Source: Microbacteriaceae bacterium (GTDB lineage Bacteria > Actinomycetota > Actinomycetes > Actinomycetales > Microbacteriaceae). Taken from it: 6,142 nucleotides of DNA. The translations under genes and the position numbers were made by a program. Within the stretch, counting starts at the first letter, position 1. The number at the start of each line of letters is the position of its first letter. The stretch spans positions 1 through 6,142 of the forward strand of contig JALRLI010000058.1 in assembly GCA_023254555.1 (NCBI GenBank), in the 5' to 3' direction. The notes beneath the pieces were generated by a model. The model was not told the DNA's origin. It did no database searches and saw nothing but the letters and a program-made list of their open reading frames with translations. Below, piece by piece: positions 1-5,272 of this stretch.

Positions 1-243
1 AAGCTGATAGGCCGCGAAGTCATCTTCAACCGAAAAACTTTCCAGCCCCGGCCATGCGGCCAAGGCTCATATCCGGTATTAGCCCCGGTTTCCCGGAGTT
101 ATCCCAGAGTTGAAGGCAGATTCTTCACGTGTTCCTCACCCGTTCGCCGCTAATCCTTCACCGAAGTGATCTCATCGCTCGACTTGCATGTGTTAAGCAC
201 GCCGCCAGCGTTCGTCCTGAGCCAGGATCAAACTCTCCGTAAA
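1..243 (-). rRNA. rrs: 16S ribosomal RNA, 5' part (runs off the left edge)
   Basis: Reading the minus strand, AGAGTTTGATCCTGGCTCAG lies at 236-217. This is the near-universal 27F site at 16S positions 8-27. The mature 5' end should therefore lie about 7 nt upstream, near 243 (TTTACGG, a common actinobacterial start). Next come the conserved GACGAACGCTGGCGGCGTGC block, ACATGCAAGTCGAGCG, a short V1 loop, GCGGCGAACGGGTGAG, and GGGATAACTCCGGGAAACC. The last is typical of Actinobacteria. V2 follows, and the gene continues past position 1, so only about one sixth of it is present. It encodes the RNA of the small ribosomal subunit. The 5' end is placed by analogy with E. coli numbering and may be off by a few bases. 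Two positions near 103-118 differ from the usual text (GTGAGGAACACGTGAAGAAT rather than GAGTAACACGTGAGYAA). Confidence 0.97.
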
Positions 244-251
244 TGAATATT

Positions 252-285
252 GCGTGCATCAGATCGGAAAATGACCTGCGCACGC
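252..285 (-). promoter_or_regulatory. Stem-loop in the 16S leader, next to the mature 5' end
   Basis: On the minus strand GCGTGC (285-280) pairs perfectly with GCACGC (257-252). Inside it CAGGTC (278-273) pairs with GATCTG (265-260), with one G-U. The loop is ATTTTCC, and a small G/AT internal bulge separates the two stems. That makes 12 pairs in 34 nt, unlikely to be accidental. It ends about 9 nt before the predicted 16S 5' end. Structured leaders next to 16S usually direct folding or processing of pre-16S. Whether this one is an RNase III substrate, or competes with the long 5'/3' flank helix, cannot be told without the 3' side of the gene. Confidence 0.6.
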
Positions 286-364
286 GAGTTTGAACTGACT
301 AATTTCGAATATCTACTGACATTCAATTTTAATCCAAAGGAATCTCTAACACTCCAACCAAAAG

Positions 365-396
365 GTCAGAATGCCGAGGATAATTTGGCATTTGAC
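365..396 (-). promoter_or_regulatory. Stem-loop in the rRNA leader, just downstream of boxA
   Basis: On the minus strand GTCA-AATGCC (396-387) pairs with GGCATT-C-TGAC (375-365). That gives 10 base pairs with a single bulged C and an 11-nt loop. The sequence CTTTT overlaps and follows the 3' arm. A hairpin plus a short U-run resembles a weak intrinsic terminator, and it sits immediately after the boxA-like element. It could therefore be a point where unmodified polymerase stops while an antitermination complex reads through. It may equally be an ordinary folding element of the leader. Confidence 0.5.
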
Positions 397-401
397 ATTG
401 T

Positions 402-428
402 GCACGCTATTGAGTTCTCAAGGACCAG
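402..428 (-). promoter_or_regulatory. boxA-like rRNA antitermination element
   Basis: The minus strand reads GTCCTTGAGAACTCAATAG and then CGTGC. This closely resembles the (T)GTTCTTTGAGAACTCAA-type element in rRNA leaders and 16S-23S spacers of Gram-positive bacteria. In that element the NusB-NusE (S10) pair binds the nascent RNA and protects rRNA transcription from premature termination. It lies about 160-185 nt upstream of mature 16S and downstream of the candidate promoter, which is the expected order. The match is by eye to a remembered consensus. The core CTTGAGAACTCAA is the strongest part; the upstream GGTC deviates from GTTC. Confidence 0.55.
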
Positions 429-474
429 ACGCACCTAAATTCAGCCGCAAAGCTTCTTTTAGGGCAACTTTCAA

Positions 475-504
475 ATCCTACCACCAAAGACACGCCCAGT
501 GCAA
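475..504 (-). promoter_or_regulatory. Candidate rRNA promoter (sigma-70/SigA type)
   Basis: On the minus strand TTGCAC (504-499) is followed by 18 nt and TAGGAT (480-475). TGG directly precedes the hexamer and forms an extended -10 (TGN). TAGGAT matches 4 of 6 bases of TATAAT and TTGCAC 3 of 6 of TTGACA, so this is moderate evidence only. The position suits it: transcription would start near 468, before the boxA-like element. rRNA operons often have tandem promoters. A weaker alternative pair (TTGCGC, 17 nt, TAATGT near 597-625) lies further upstream. Confidence 0.35.
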
Positions 505-663
505 GACCGGGTAACTGCTTCGTTATCTGGTAAGAGATGATGTCCGCTGCTTTCGGCCGGAGTTTGATTTCCAGAACCGGGCAACGAGATTCAACATTAC
601 ATACGAATTCGCGTCCGCGCAAATCGAAATCGGTGTTTTTCCGACTTTTTTTGAAATTCGGAG

Positions 664-690
664 AAATTCAGCGTGATAGCGCCGAAATTT
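664..690 (-). terminator. Possible terminator hairpin after xerC
   Basis: Starting inside the xerC stop codon, AAATT-T-CGGCG pairs with CGCTG-AATTT on the minus strand. That is 10 pairs with one bulged T, one G-U pair and a CTATCA loop. Its position directly at the gene end suits a terminator separating xerC from the rRNA operon. The run of U after the stem is poor (CTCCG follows), so termination would be inefficient or need another factor. A better terminator was not seen before the 16S gene. Confidence 0.3.
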
Positions 691-1633
691 AGGCTCTGGG
701 ATGGGCCAATCTGTAAGTCTGCGCCAAGCGTTCGGCAGAGACGTGAGTGTAGACCTGCGTACTGGCGAGGCTGGAGTGGCCGAGGAGTTCTTGCACGACG
801 CGCAAATCCGCCCCCCCATCCAGGAGGTGCGTGGCGGCGCTATGGCGGAACGAATGCGGTCCTCGTGGGCCTCCGCCTGGCGCATCTTGAAGCACCCGCG
901 CAACTAGAGAATAAACACTTCGGGGATTCACCTTCTTACCCTTGTCACTGATCAAGAGAAAACCCGTATTGCTGCCAACGTGAGCAGCATCAGGGGAAGG
1001 AGTGCTCGTGGATATGAGCTGGAGCAGTGGTCGGGCATCTCTCAGATAACGGTCGAGGGCTTTGGCTGCTGGAGCCCCATAAGGCACCGTTCGCTCTTTA
1101 TTCCCTTTTCCAATCACTCGGAGAGTGTTCCCCTCTCGGTCAACATCGCTAAGGCGAATTGAACAGAGCTCGGAAACACGGATTCCGGTCGCATAGAGCA
1201 GCTCAAGAATTACCCAGTCTCGATGAGTGGAAGGGGTGTCCGGGGTGGCGAGCTGCTCGGCTTTTTCGAGAATGAGATTGACCTGCGCTTCAGTGACTAC
1301 ACGAGGGAGGCGCTTGCCAACCTTTGGAGTTCGAAGTCGGGCACCGATGTCTGTGTCGCAAATCTGGTTCTGGCTTGCCCATTTGAAGAATGACTTCAGC
1401 GCCGCGGTGTTTCGCGCAATCGTGCTCTGAGCGGAGCCGGCTTGTTGTTTACTCCACAACCAGTCACGGCAGAGTTCGAGTGTGACATCTTCGAGATTAC
1501 TTGCACCCCGCGAACTTGCGAATTTTTCAAGCGCGGTCAAATCACGTTGATATGCCCGAAGCGTGTTCTCCGAAAATGCACGCTCGAGTTTAATGCTGCG
1601 CAAGAAGCGCTCAATCGCATCGGCCACTCGCAT
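689..1633 (-). CDS. xerC: Tyrosine recombinase XerC
   Basis: A 314-residue site-specific recombinase that, with XerD, recombines chromosome dimers at the dif site near the terminus at cell division. The N-terminal SAM-like core-binding domain spans about residues 4-90 (ENTLRAYQRDL at 22-32; STIARNTAALKSFFKW at 70-85). The catalytic domain spans about 105-300. All catalytic residues are visible: R152 in ATGIRVSEL, K176 in IGKGNKERTVP, H260 and R263 in HSFRHSAATHLL, H286 in LLGHSSL, and nucleophile Y295 in QVYTHVS. Residues 208-221 (STSTPSP...) form a slightly long Ser/Thr/Pro linker. It is called XerC rather than XerD because it follows dprA, as in other actinobacteria. The start is ATG, 30 nt after the dprA stop, with no clear Shine-Dalgarno sequence; GTG at codon 3 is an alternative. 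It appears intact, and an rRNA operon follows instead of the usual rpsB neighbourhood. Confidence 0.95.
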   Translation of the reverse strand: MRVADAIERFLRSIKLERAFSENTLRAYQRDLTALEKFASSRGASNLEDVTLELCRDWLWSKQQAGSAQSTIARNTAALKSFFKWASQNQICDTDIGARLRTPKVGKRLPRVVTEAQVNLILEKAEQLATPDTPSTHRDWVILELLYATGIRVSELCSIRLSDVDREGNTLRVIGKGNKERTVPYGAPAAKALDRYLRDARPLLQLISTSTPSPDAAHVGSNTGFLLISDKGKKVNPRSVYSLVARVLQDAPGGGPRGPHSFRHSAATHLLDGGADLRVVQELLGHSSLASTQVYTHVSAERLAQTYRLAHPRA

Positions 1634-1646
1634 GTTTAAGATTTTG

Positions 1647-1663
1647 CGCCCAGTGGCAGGGCG
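1647..1663 (-). repeat. Short hairpin in the dprA-xerC gap
   Basis: Immediately after the dprA stop codon the minus strand reads CGCCC-TGCCACT-GGGCG, a perfect 5-bp GC stem with a 7-nt loop. CAAAATCTTAAAC follows, then the xerC ATG. There is no U-tract, so it is not a good terminator. It could slow exonucleases at the end of the dprA message or lower xerC translation. A 5-bp stem can also occur by chance. Confidence 0.35.
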
Positions 1664-2926
1664 TCAGTTGATGCCACGCCGAAGCTCGGGGTTGGGTGTG
1701 CGGCGCCAGCCAGCGCTGGTGCCTGTCACCAGGTTGAGGAGTTCGAGCTCGACAAGAACTGCAGCAACTTCCCTCTGACTGAGACCCGCGGCCCTAGAAA
1801 TGGAATCAATCATCACGTACCGACGCCCACCCAGTGCATCGAGAACACGCCTGTGCTCGTCAGACTCGCCCGGAAGGAGCCTCTCGCTCTCGCTGTCTGC
1901 TGCTTCACCGAGAAGTTCAAGCAAGTCACTTACGCTGCGAATGCAGATAGCGGCGTAGTCTCGAAAGAGCCTGTGGCAGCCAGCAGAACTCGCAGACGTA
2001 ATGGGGCCAGGCACTGCGCCCAGTGGTCGCCCAAGTTCTGCCGCGTGTCCTGCTGTATTCAGGGATCCGGAACGATGGCCCGCCTCACACACTAAAGTGG
2101 CTTTGGAAATCGCGGCAATGAGCCGATTTCTCTGCAGAAATCGCCACTTGGTCGGTGCTTGGCCGGGCGGCATTTCAGCTACTACGGCTCCACTTCTCAC
2201 TATCTTTTCGAAGAGCTGAGCGTGCGCCGAAGGATAGAGCCTGTCAACTCCGCCTGCTAATACAGCGACGGTTTGTGAGCCGCTGCTGATTGCAGCGCGA
2301 TGCGCGGCGGCATCGATACCGAACGCTCCTCCGCTCACGATTGCGTTACCCGATGCAGCAATACCCGAGACGAGTTCAGCGGTTACGTTTTCTCCGTAGG
2401 AGGTTGCAGCTCTCGCACCAACTACTGCCAACATTTTCTGGTTCAATACATTCACGTCTCCGCTGCACCAGAGAACCTGAGGTGCGCTTTCCTGAAGATC
2501 TGTCAGCATGCCAGGCCAGAGTTGAGATTCTGGTGTGACGATTTGAAAACCTCGGGTAGCGGCGATGTTCAGATCGAACGAAATTCGTCGGAGACTCAGC
2601 CTAGGTAGCCATCGCTCAAGCGCCTCAGCACTGATGGTGCTGTTGCACATCGGTGAAGTCTGGTTAGCCACTGGTTTTTGAGTAGCAGAGGACTGCTGAG
2701 TGGGAGGGCGATTCTGAGAGAGAAGTATCTCTAGCGCCTGAGCCGGCCCCAGCTGGCCGGTCAGCGCGCCAGCTGTTTTATCACCGGGTTCAACCAGCCG
2801 TGACCACACGAGACGGCTATAAAAGGCCTGAGCGTTTTCAGCGGAATCCTCTAAGAGATTTGCACTGAGCTGATGCGAAAGGAGTCGTCGGGTTTGAGCA
2901 TCCAACACACTCGTTGGAGACGCCAT
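1664..2926 (-). CDS. dprA: DNA-processing protein DprA
   Basis: A 420-residue DprA/Smf protein. In natural transformation it binds incoming single-stranded DNA and loads RecA on it. In species without known competence its role is less clear. The N-terminal helical region (about 1-70) shows a typical actinobacterial pattern (AFYSRLVWSRLVEPGDKTAGAL). A Gln/Pro/Thr-rich linker lies at about 71-95. The Rossmann-like core spans about 110-330 with VVGARAATSYG (168-178), SGGAFGIDAAAHRAA (198-212), AVLAGGVDRLYP (221-232), FLQRNRLIAAIS (263-274), GSLNTAGHAAELGR (287-300) and AVPGPI (304-309). The C-terminal winged-helix-like domain (about 357-402, LDALGG...LSQREVAAVLVELELLNLV) is the DML1-type module common in DprA. 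The start is firm: ATG overlaps the comM stop by 1 nt (TAATG), and GGGGAG lies 5 nt upstream. The gene appears intact. Pairing with comM points to DNA uptake or recombination. Confidence 0.96.
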   Translation of the reverse strand: MASPTSVLDAQTRRLLSHQLSANLLEDSAENAQAFYSRLVWSRLVEPGDKTAGALTGQLGPAQALEILLSQNRPPTQQSSATQKPVANQTSPMCNSTISAEALERWLPRLSLRRISFDLNIAATRGFQIVTPESQLWPGMLTDLQESAPQVLWCSGDVNVLNQKMLAVVGARAATSYGENVTAELVSGIAASGNAIVSGGAFGIDAAAHRAAISSGSQTVAVLAGGVDRLYPSAHAQLFEKIVRSGAVVAEMPPGQAPTKWRFLQRNRLIAAISKATLVCEAGHRSGSLNTAGHAAELGRPLGAVPGPITSASSAGCHRLFRDYAAICIRSVSDLLELLGEAADSESERLLPGESDEHRRVLDALGGRRYVMIDSISRAAGLSQREVAAVLVELELLNLVTGTSAGWRRTPNPELRRGIN

Positions 2927-4458
2927 TACGACTCCCCAATTCGAAGTTTGAGTGCCATGAGAACATTCGTTTTACTGGGCCTAGGGAGGTGCTCGAGATC
3001 AGCCAAGCTCCAAGCGACCCTGAGTGTGCGATCTACGCCTCTCATGCTCAACTGAGCTTTCGAGAACGCGTTATCGATGGGCGCCATCACCGCCGGATTT
3101 GGAATGTTCGACGGGTGTCGGAGCCAAGAGCCCGCAACTTCGCCATTGCTCGACCAAGGTGTGCCCCTCAGCCGTTTTTTAGTTCGCTGACGCGCTCCTG
3201 CAACTCGCGCTCTGATGGCTGCACTGCCCTGTACGCCTTTTTCGTCGTCTGCCATCAATGGTCGCCAAATTTGCGCCACCCTTTCGATGTCAAGGTGAAC
3301 ATCCACTCGATCGAGGAGTGGGCCGGACAACCTATTTCTGTATCGCACGAGGTCACTTCCTCTGCAGGTGCAACTCTTCTTCATCGAACCGGCGAAACCA
3401 CAAGGACAGGGGTTGGACGCCATGATCAGCAGGAACTTCGCCGGCATTTCAATGTGGAGGTTCGCCCTCCGCAGGCTGATGGATCCGTCTTCGAGTGGCT
3501 GTCGCAGCGTCTCAAGCGCGGCAGTTCTGAATTCGGGAGCCTCGTCAAGAAAAAGCACTCCTCTCGAAGCGAGCGATATGACCCCCGGCGCAAATCTTCG
3601 ACTGCCAGAACCCACCATTGCGGCTGGCGTTATTGAGTGATGCGGACTCTGGATGGGTGGTCTACGAATGAGACCTGCGATTGCTTTACTGCTCGAAACC
3701 GAAGCCAAGGAGGTGACTTCGACAGCGTCCTTATCGTCGAGGTCAGGGAGAATCGACGGCAGTCGGCGCGCCAGCATGCTCTTACCGGTGCCAGGCGGCC
3801 CAATCATCGAAACGTGGTGGGCACCAACTGCAGCGACGGTAAGCGCGTAGATTGCTTCTTCATTACCAACGACGTCGCTCATGTCTTCTTCGGCTTCTGT
3901 TCGCGGTGTATTGTGTTCGACAATTTGCTGCAGATGCGGAGCAAAATCACCGCGATGCCACGCCACTGCTTCGCCTAGTGTGGCGACTGGCACGATTTGA
4001 ATGCCTTTGACAAGCTGTGCTTCCGCGAGGCAAGAGCTGGGTACCAACACCGCGCTTAAACCTGATTTTTTTGCAGCCAGTACCGCGGGTAGCACTCCTC
4101 GCGTGCGGCGTACCTGGCCGTCAAGACCGAGCTCGCCAATGTGCACCGCTCGAGATATGGATTTGTGATTGAGATGCCCCGAGGCAGCTGTGGCAACGAC
4201 GGCCATCGCGAGGTCGAACCCTGAGCCATTTTTGGGCAATTCTGCCGGGGAGAGATTGAGAGTGATGAACCTCGGTGCAAGTTTGATTCCGGAATGATGA
4301 CAGGCAACCTTGATTCGCTGCTTGGCTTCGCTGAGGGCTGTGTCGGGCAAGCCGATAATCACCATGCCAGGGAGCTGAGAGGTGACCGCTGCTTCCACCT
4401 CGATGAGGTGTCCATCGAGACCGTTCAATGCGACCGCAAAGGTTTTGAAGGCGGTCAT
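2926..4458 (-). CDS. comM: YifB/ComM-family Mg-chelatase-like AAA+ ATPase
   Basis: A 510-residue protein of the YifB/ComM family. In Vibrio cholerae ComM is a hexameric helicase that promotes branch migration during natural transformation. The family is broad and also occurs in non-competent bacteria. The N-terminal Lon-protease-like domain spans about 1-170 (VIIGLPDTALSEAKQRIK at 33-50; NLSPAELPKNGSGFDLAMA at 68-86; GELGLDGQVR at 108-117). The AAA+ module spans about 190-400, with Walker A GPPGTGKS at 220-227, Walker B VLFLDEA at 301-307, sensor ASNPCPCG at 347-354 and LLDRVDVH at 381-388 with a likely arginine finger R384. A four-cysteine cluster (C351, C353, C363, C365) matches the family's zinc-like motif. 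The C-terminal lid (about 445-505) has SMRGVDRTLRVAWSLADLE, which carries sensor 2. The ATG overlaps the yraN stop by 1 nt (TGATG), with AAGG 10 nt upstream. Length and all motifs are normal. Confidence 0.96.
   Translation of the reverse strand: MTAFKTFAVALNGLDGHLIEVEAAVTSQLPGMVIIGLPDTALSEAKQRIKVACHHSGIKLAPRFITLNLSPAELPKNGSGFDLAMAVVATAASGHLNHKSISRAVHIGELGLDGQVRRTRGVLPAVLAAKKSGLSAVLVPSSCLAEAQLVKGIQIVPVATLGEAVAWHRGDFAPHLQQIVEHNTPRTEAEEDMSDVVGNEEAIYALTVAAVGAHHVSMIGPPGTGKSMLARRLPSILPDLDDKDAVEVTSLASVSSSKAIAGLIRRPPIQSPHHSITPAAMVGSGSRRFAPGVISLASRGVLFLDEAPEFRTAALETLRQPLEDGSISLRRANLHIEMPAKFLLIMASNPCPCGFAGSMKKSCTCRGSDLVRYRNRLSGPLLDRVDVHLDIERVAQIWRPLMADDEKGVQGSAAIRARVAGARQRTKKRLRGTPWSSNGEVAGSWLRHPSNIPNPAVMAPIDNAFSKAQLSMRGVDRTLRVAWSLADLEHLPRPSKTNVLMALKLRIGES
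2932..2937 (-). promoter_or_regulatory. Ribosome binding site of dprA inside the comM end
   Basis: GGGGAG on the minus strand lies 5 nt before the dprA ATG, encoded by the Gly-Glu codons just before the comM stop. With the TAATG overlap it fixes the dprA start. It suggests that ribosomes finishing comM can restart directly on dprA. Confidence 0.7.
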
Positions 4459-4859
4459 CAGCTCAATGCCTTGAGATGATCAATGACCGGATTCGTTCCA
4501 GGCCGAACGAGCACAGCAATCGCGTCTACGCGGATTGCGAGAACGTTGGGCTTCGTTCGGTGATTCCACTCCAGCACGAGTTTTCGGAGCCTTTGCAGCT
4601 TTTCCTGAGTAATCGCCTCAAGAGGAGTTCCATAATCTTCGGAAGACCGAGTTTTGACTTCAATCGCGACTGCGGTTCGACCATCCAACGCAATAATGTC
4701 GAGTTCACCGAGTGGATGACGCCAGTTTCTTTCGACTACCTTCCAACCTGCAGCCTCAATGTGTTTCACTGCGAGATCTTCGCCAAGCCTTCCAAGCTTG
4801 AGTTTGCGGCTATTTTTTCGCTGTTGGAGATTTGCTTGCACACCAAAACAATGCAGCAA
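4458..4859 (-). CDS. yraN: YraN/UPF0102 family nuclease-fold protein
   Basis: A UPF0102 (YraN) protein, 133 residues from the longest plausible start. The family has a restriction-endonuclease-like fold and is widely conserved beside rnhB or comM/dprA, but its substrate and role are not established. Visible motifs are LGRLGEDLAVKHI (22-34), GELDII (51-56, with E52 and D54) and IEVKTRS (66-72, with E67 and K69). Together these give the (E)xD...ExK metal site of this fold. The start is uncertain: the listed codon is TTG at 4859, and GTG at 4841 (codon 7) is a good alternative. Neither has a Shine-Dalgarno sequence. Typical family members begin only about 8-15 residues before the LGxxGE motif, which favours the GTG or a site near it. 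The gene ends in a 1-nt overlap with comM, so the two are probably co-translated. Confidence 0.9.
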   Translation of the reverse strand: MLHCFGVQANLQQRKNSRKLKLGRLGEDLAVKHIEAAGWKVVERNWRHPLGELDIIALDGRTAVAIEVKTRSSEDYGTPLEAITQEKLQRLRKLVLEWNHRTKPNVLAIRVDAIAVLVRPGTNPVIDHLKALS

Positions 4860-4866
4860 AGCAGGC

Positions 4867-4878
4867 GAGCATGTGCTC
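4867..4878. repeat. 12-nt inverted repeat in the spacer before yraN
   Basis: The plus strand reads GAGCA-TG-TGCTC, two perfect 5-nt arms around a 2-nt centre. It lies 8-19 nt upstream of the TTG candidate start of yraN and 13 nt from the DnaA-box-like sequence. The centre is too short for a good RNA hairpin, so a protein-binding half-site pair is the more natural reading. Nothing identifies the protein, and short palindromes arise by chance. Confidence 0.25.
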
Positions 4879-4891
4879 AGAAAATAACTTT

Positions 4892-4900
4892 TGTGGATAA
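4892..4900 (-). promoter_or_regulatory. Perfect DnaA-box 9-mer in the spacer before yraN
   Basis: TTATCCACA on the minus strand is a perfect match to the DnaA box consensus TTATNCACA. It lies in the 78-nt non-coding gap between DUF2469 and yraN, so coding constraint does not explain it. Only one copy was seen, so this is not an origin. It could be a DnaA-controlled element for the yraN-comM-dprA genes or a titration site. A given 9-mer has roughly a 1 in 20 chance of appearing somewhere in a window of this size on either strand, so accident is quite possible. Confidence 0.35.
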
Positions 4901-4937
4901 CTCCAGAAGCGCAGCACCTGAGCGGAGTGTTGCCGAT

Positions 4938-5261
4938 TTACTCCTCGAGCGCGAGATCTTTCGGCAACTCGAACTCACGATCAGAGAGCTCTTCGACGTT
5001 CACGTCTTTGAATGTGAGAACGCGAACGGATTTCACGAAACGATCTGCACGGTAGACATCCCATACCCAGACATCGTTCATTGTGAGTTCAAAGTAAAAG
5101 TCAGTGCCAGCATCTCGACGTTCTAACTCAACTTCATTCGCTAAATAGAATCGTCTTTCGGTTTCGACCACAAATCTAAACTGTCCCACAATGTCGCGGT
5201 ACTCGCGAAAGAGCGCCAGCTCAACCTCGCGCTCATAGTCTTCGAACTCGTCTTCGTTCAT
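4938..5261 (-). CDS. DUF2469 family protein (Rv2901c-like)
   Basis: A 107-residue acidic protein of the actinobacterial DUF2469 family; M. tuberculosis Rv2901c is a homologue in the same place next to rnhB. Family hallmarks are clear: an acidic start (MNEDEFEDYEREVELALFRE), YRDIVGQFRFVVETERRFYL (21-40), an aromatic stretch YFELTMNDVWVWDVYR (56-71), and FVKSVRVLTFKDVNVEEL (75-92). There is no signal peptide or membrane segment, so it should be cytosolic. No biochemical function is known to me and none is evident from motifs. Near-invariant placement beside rnhB and yraN suggests a link to nucleic-acid metabolism, but this is guilt by association. The start is ATG, 11 nt after the rnhB stop, with AGG 6 nt upstream. 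Length is typical for the family. Confidence 0.93.
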   Translation of the reverse strand: MNEDEFEDYEREVELALFREYRDIVGQFRFVVETERRFYLANEVELERRDAGTDFYFELTMNDVWVWDVYRADRFVKSVRVLTFKDVNVEELSDREFELPKDLALEE

Positions 5262-5272
5262 CGTGACCTATC

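Larger units (their letters stand above)
244..688 (-). other. Non-coding spacer between xerC and 16S: rRNA leader and promoter region
   Basis: These 445 nt carry no credible gene. Short open frames on either strand (for example 407-622 minus and 250-438 plus) have no family resemblance, no ribosome binding site and a composition like non-coding DNA. Reading toward the 16S gene, the stretch holds a possible xerC terminator (664-690), a possible promoter (475-504), a boxA-like element (about 402-428), a hairpin (365-396) and a second hairpin (252-285) ending 9 nt before the mature 16S. The part from about 470 down to 244 is best read as the transcribed 16S leader, removed during rRNA maturation. 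Between about 505 and 663 I see nothing I can name with confidence; further upstream rRNA promoters could lie there. Confidence 0.7.

Noticed and set aside
630..652. Hairpin followed by seven T on the plus strand, resembling a terminator
   Set aside because: The stem TCGG/CCGA is only 4 bp with a 7-nt T-rich loop, and no plus-strand gene precedes it.
523..903. A 126-codon minus-strand frame overlapping the xerC end
   Set aside because: It is a shifted frame of the xerC 3' end running into the spacer, with no family resemblance.
1702..1723. Strong inverted repeat near the 3' end of dprA (9-bp arms with one mismatch, 4-nt loop)
   Set aside because: It lies within coding sequence (GTSAGWRR codons), is GC-rich and about 35 nt before the stop, and has no U-tract. 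Probably a codon-driven coincidence.
2914..3636. A 240-codon open frame on the plus strand
   Set aside because: It lies wholly antisense to comM and the start of dprA, which carry clear motifs. Its translation has no recognisable domain and looks like out-of-frame sequence rich in Arg, Ser and His.
4476..5126. A 216-codon open frame on the plus strand
   Set aside because: It is antisense to yraN and most of DUF2469, both recognisable families. It has no motif and no plausible upstream signal.
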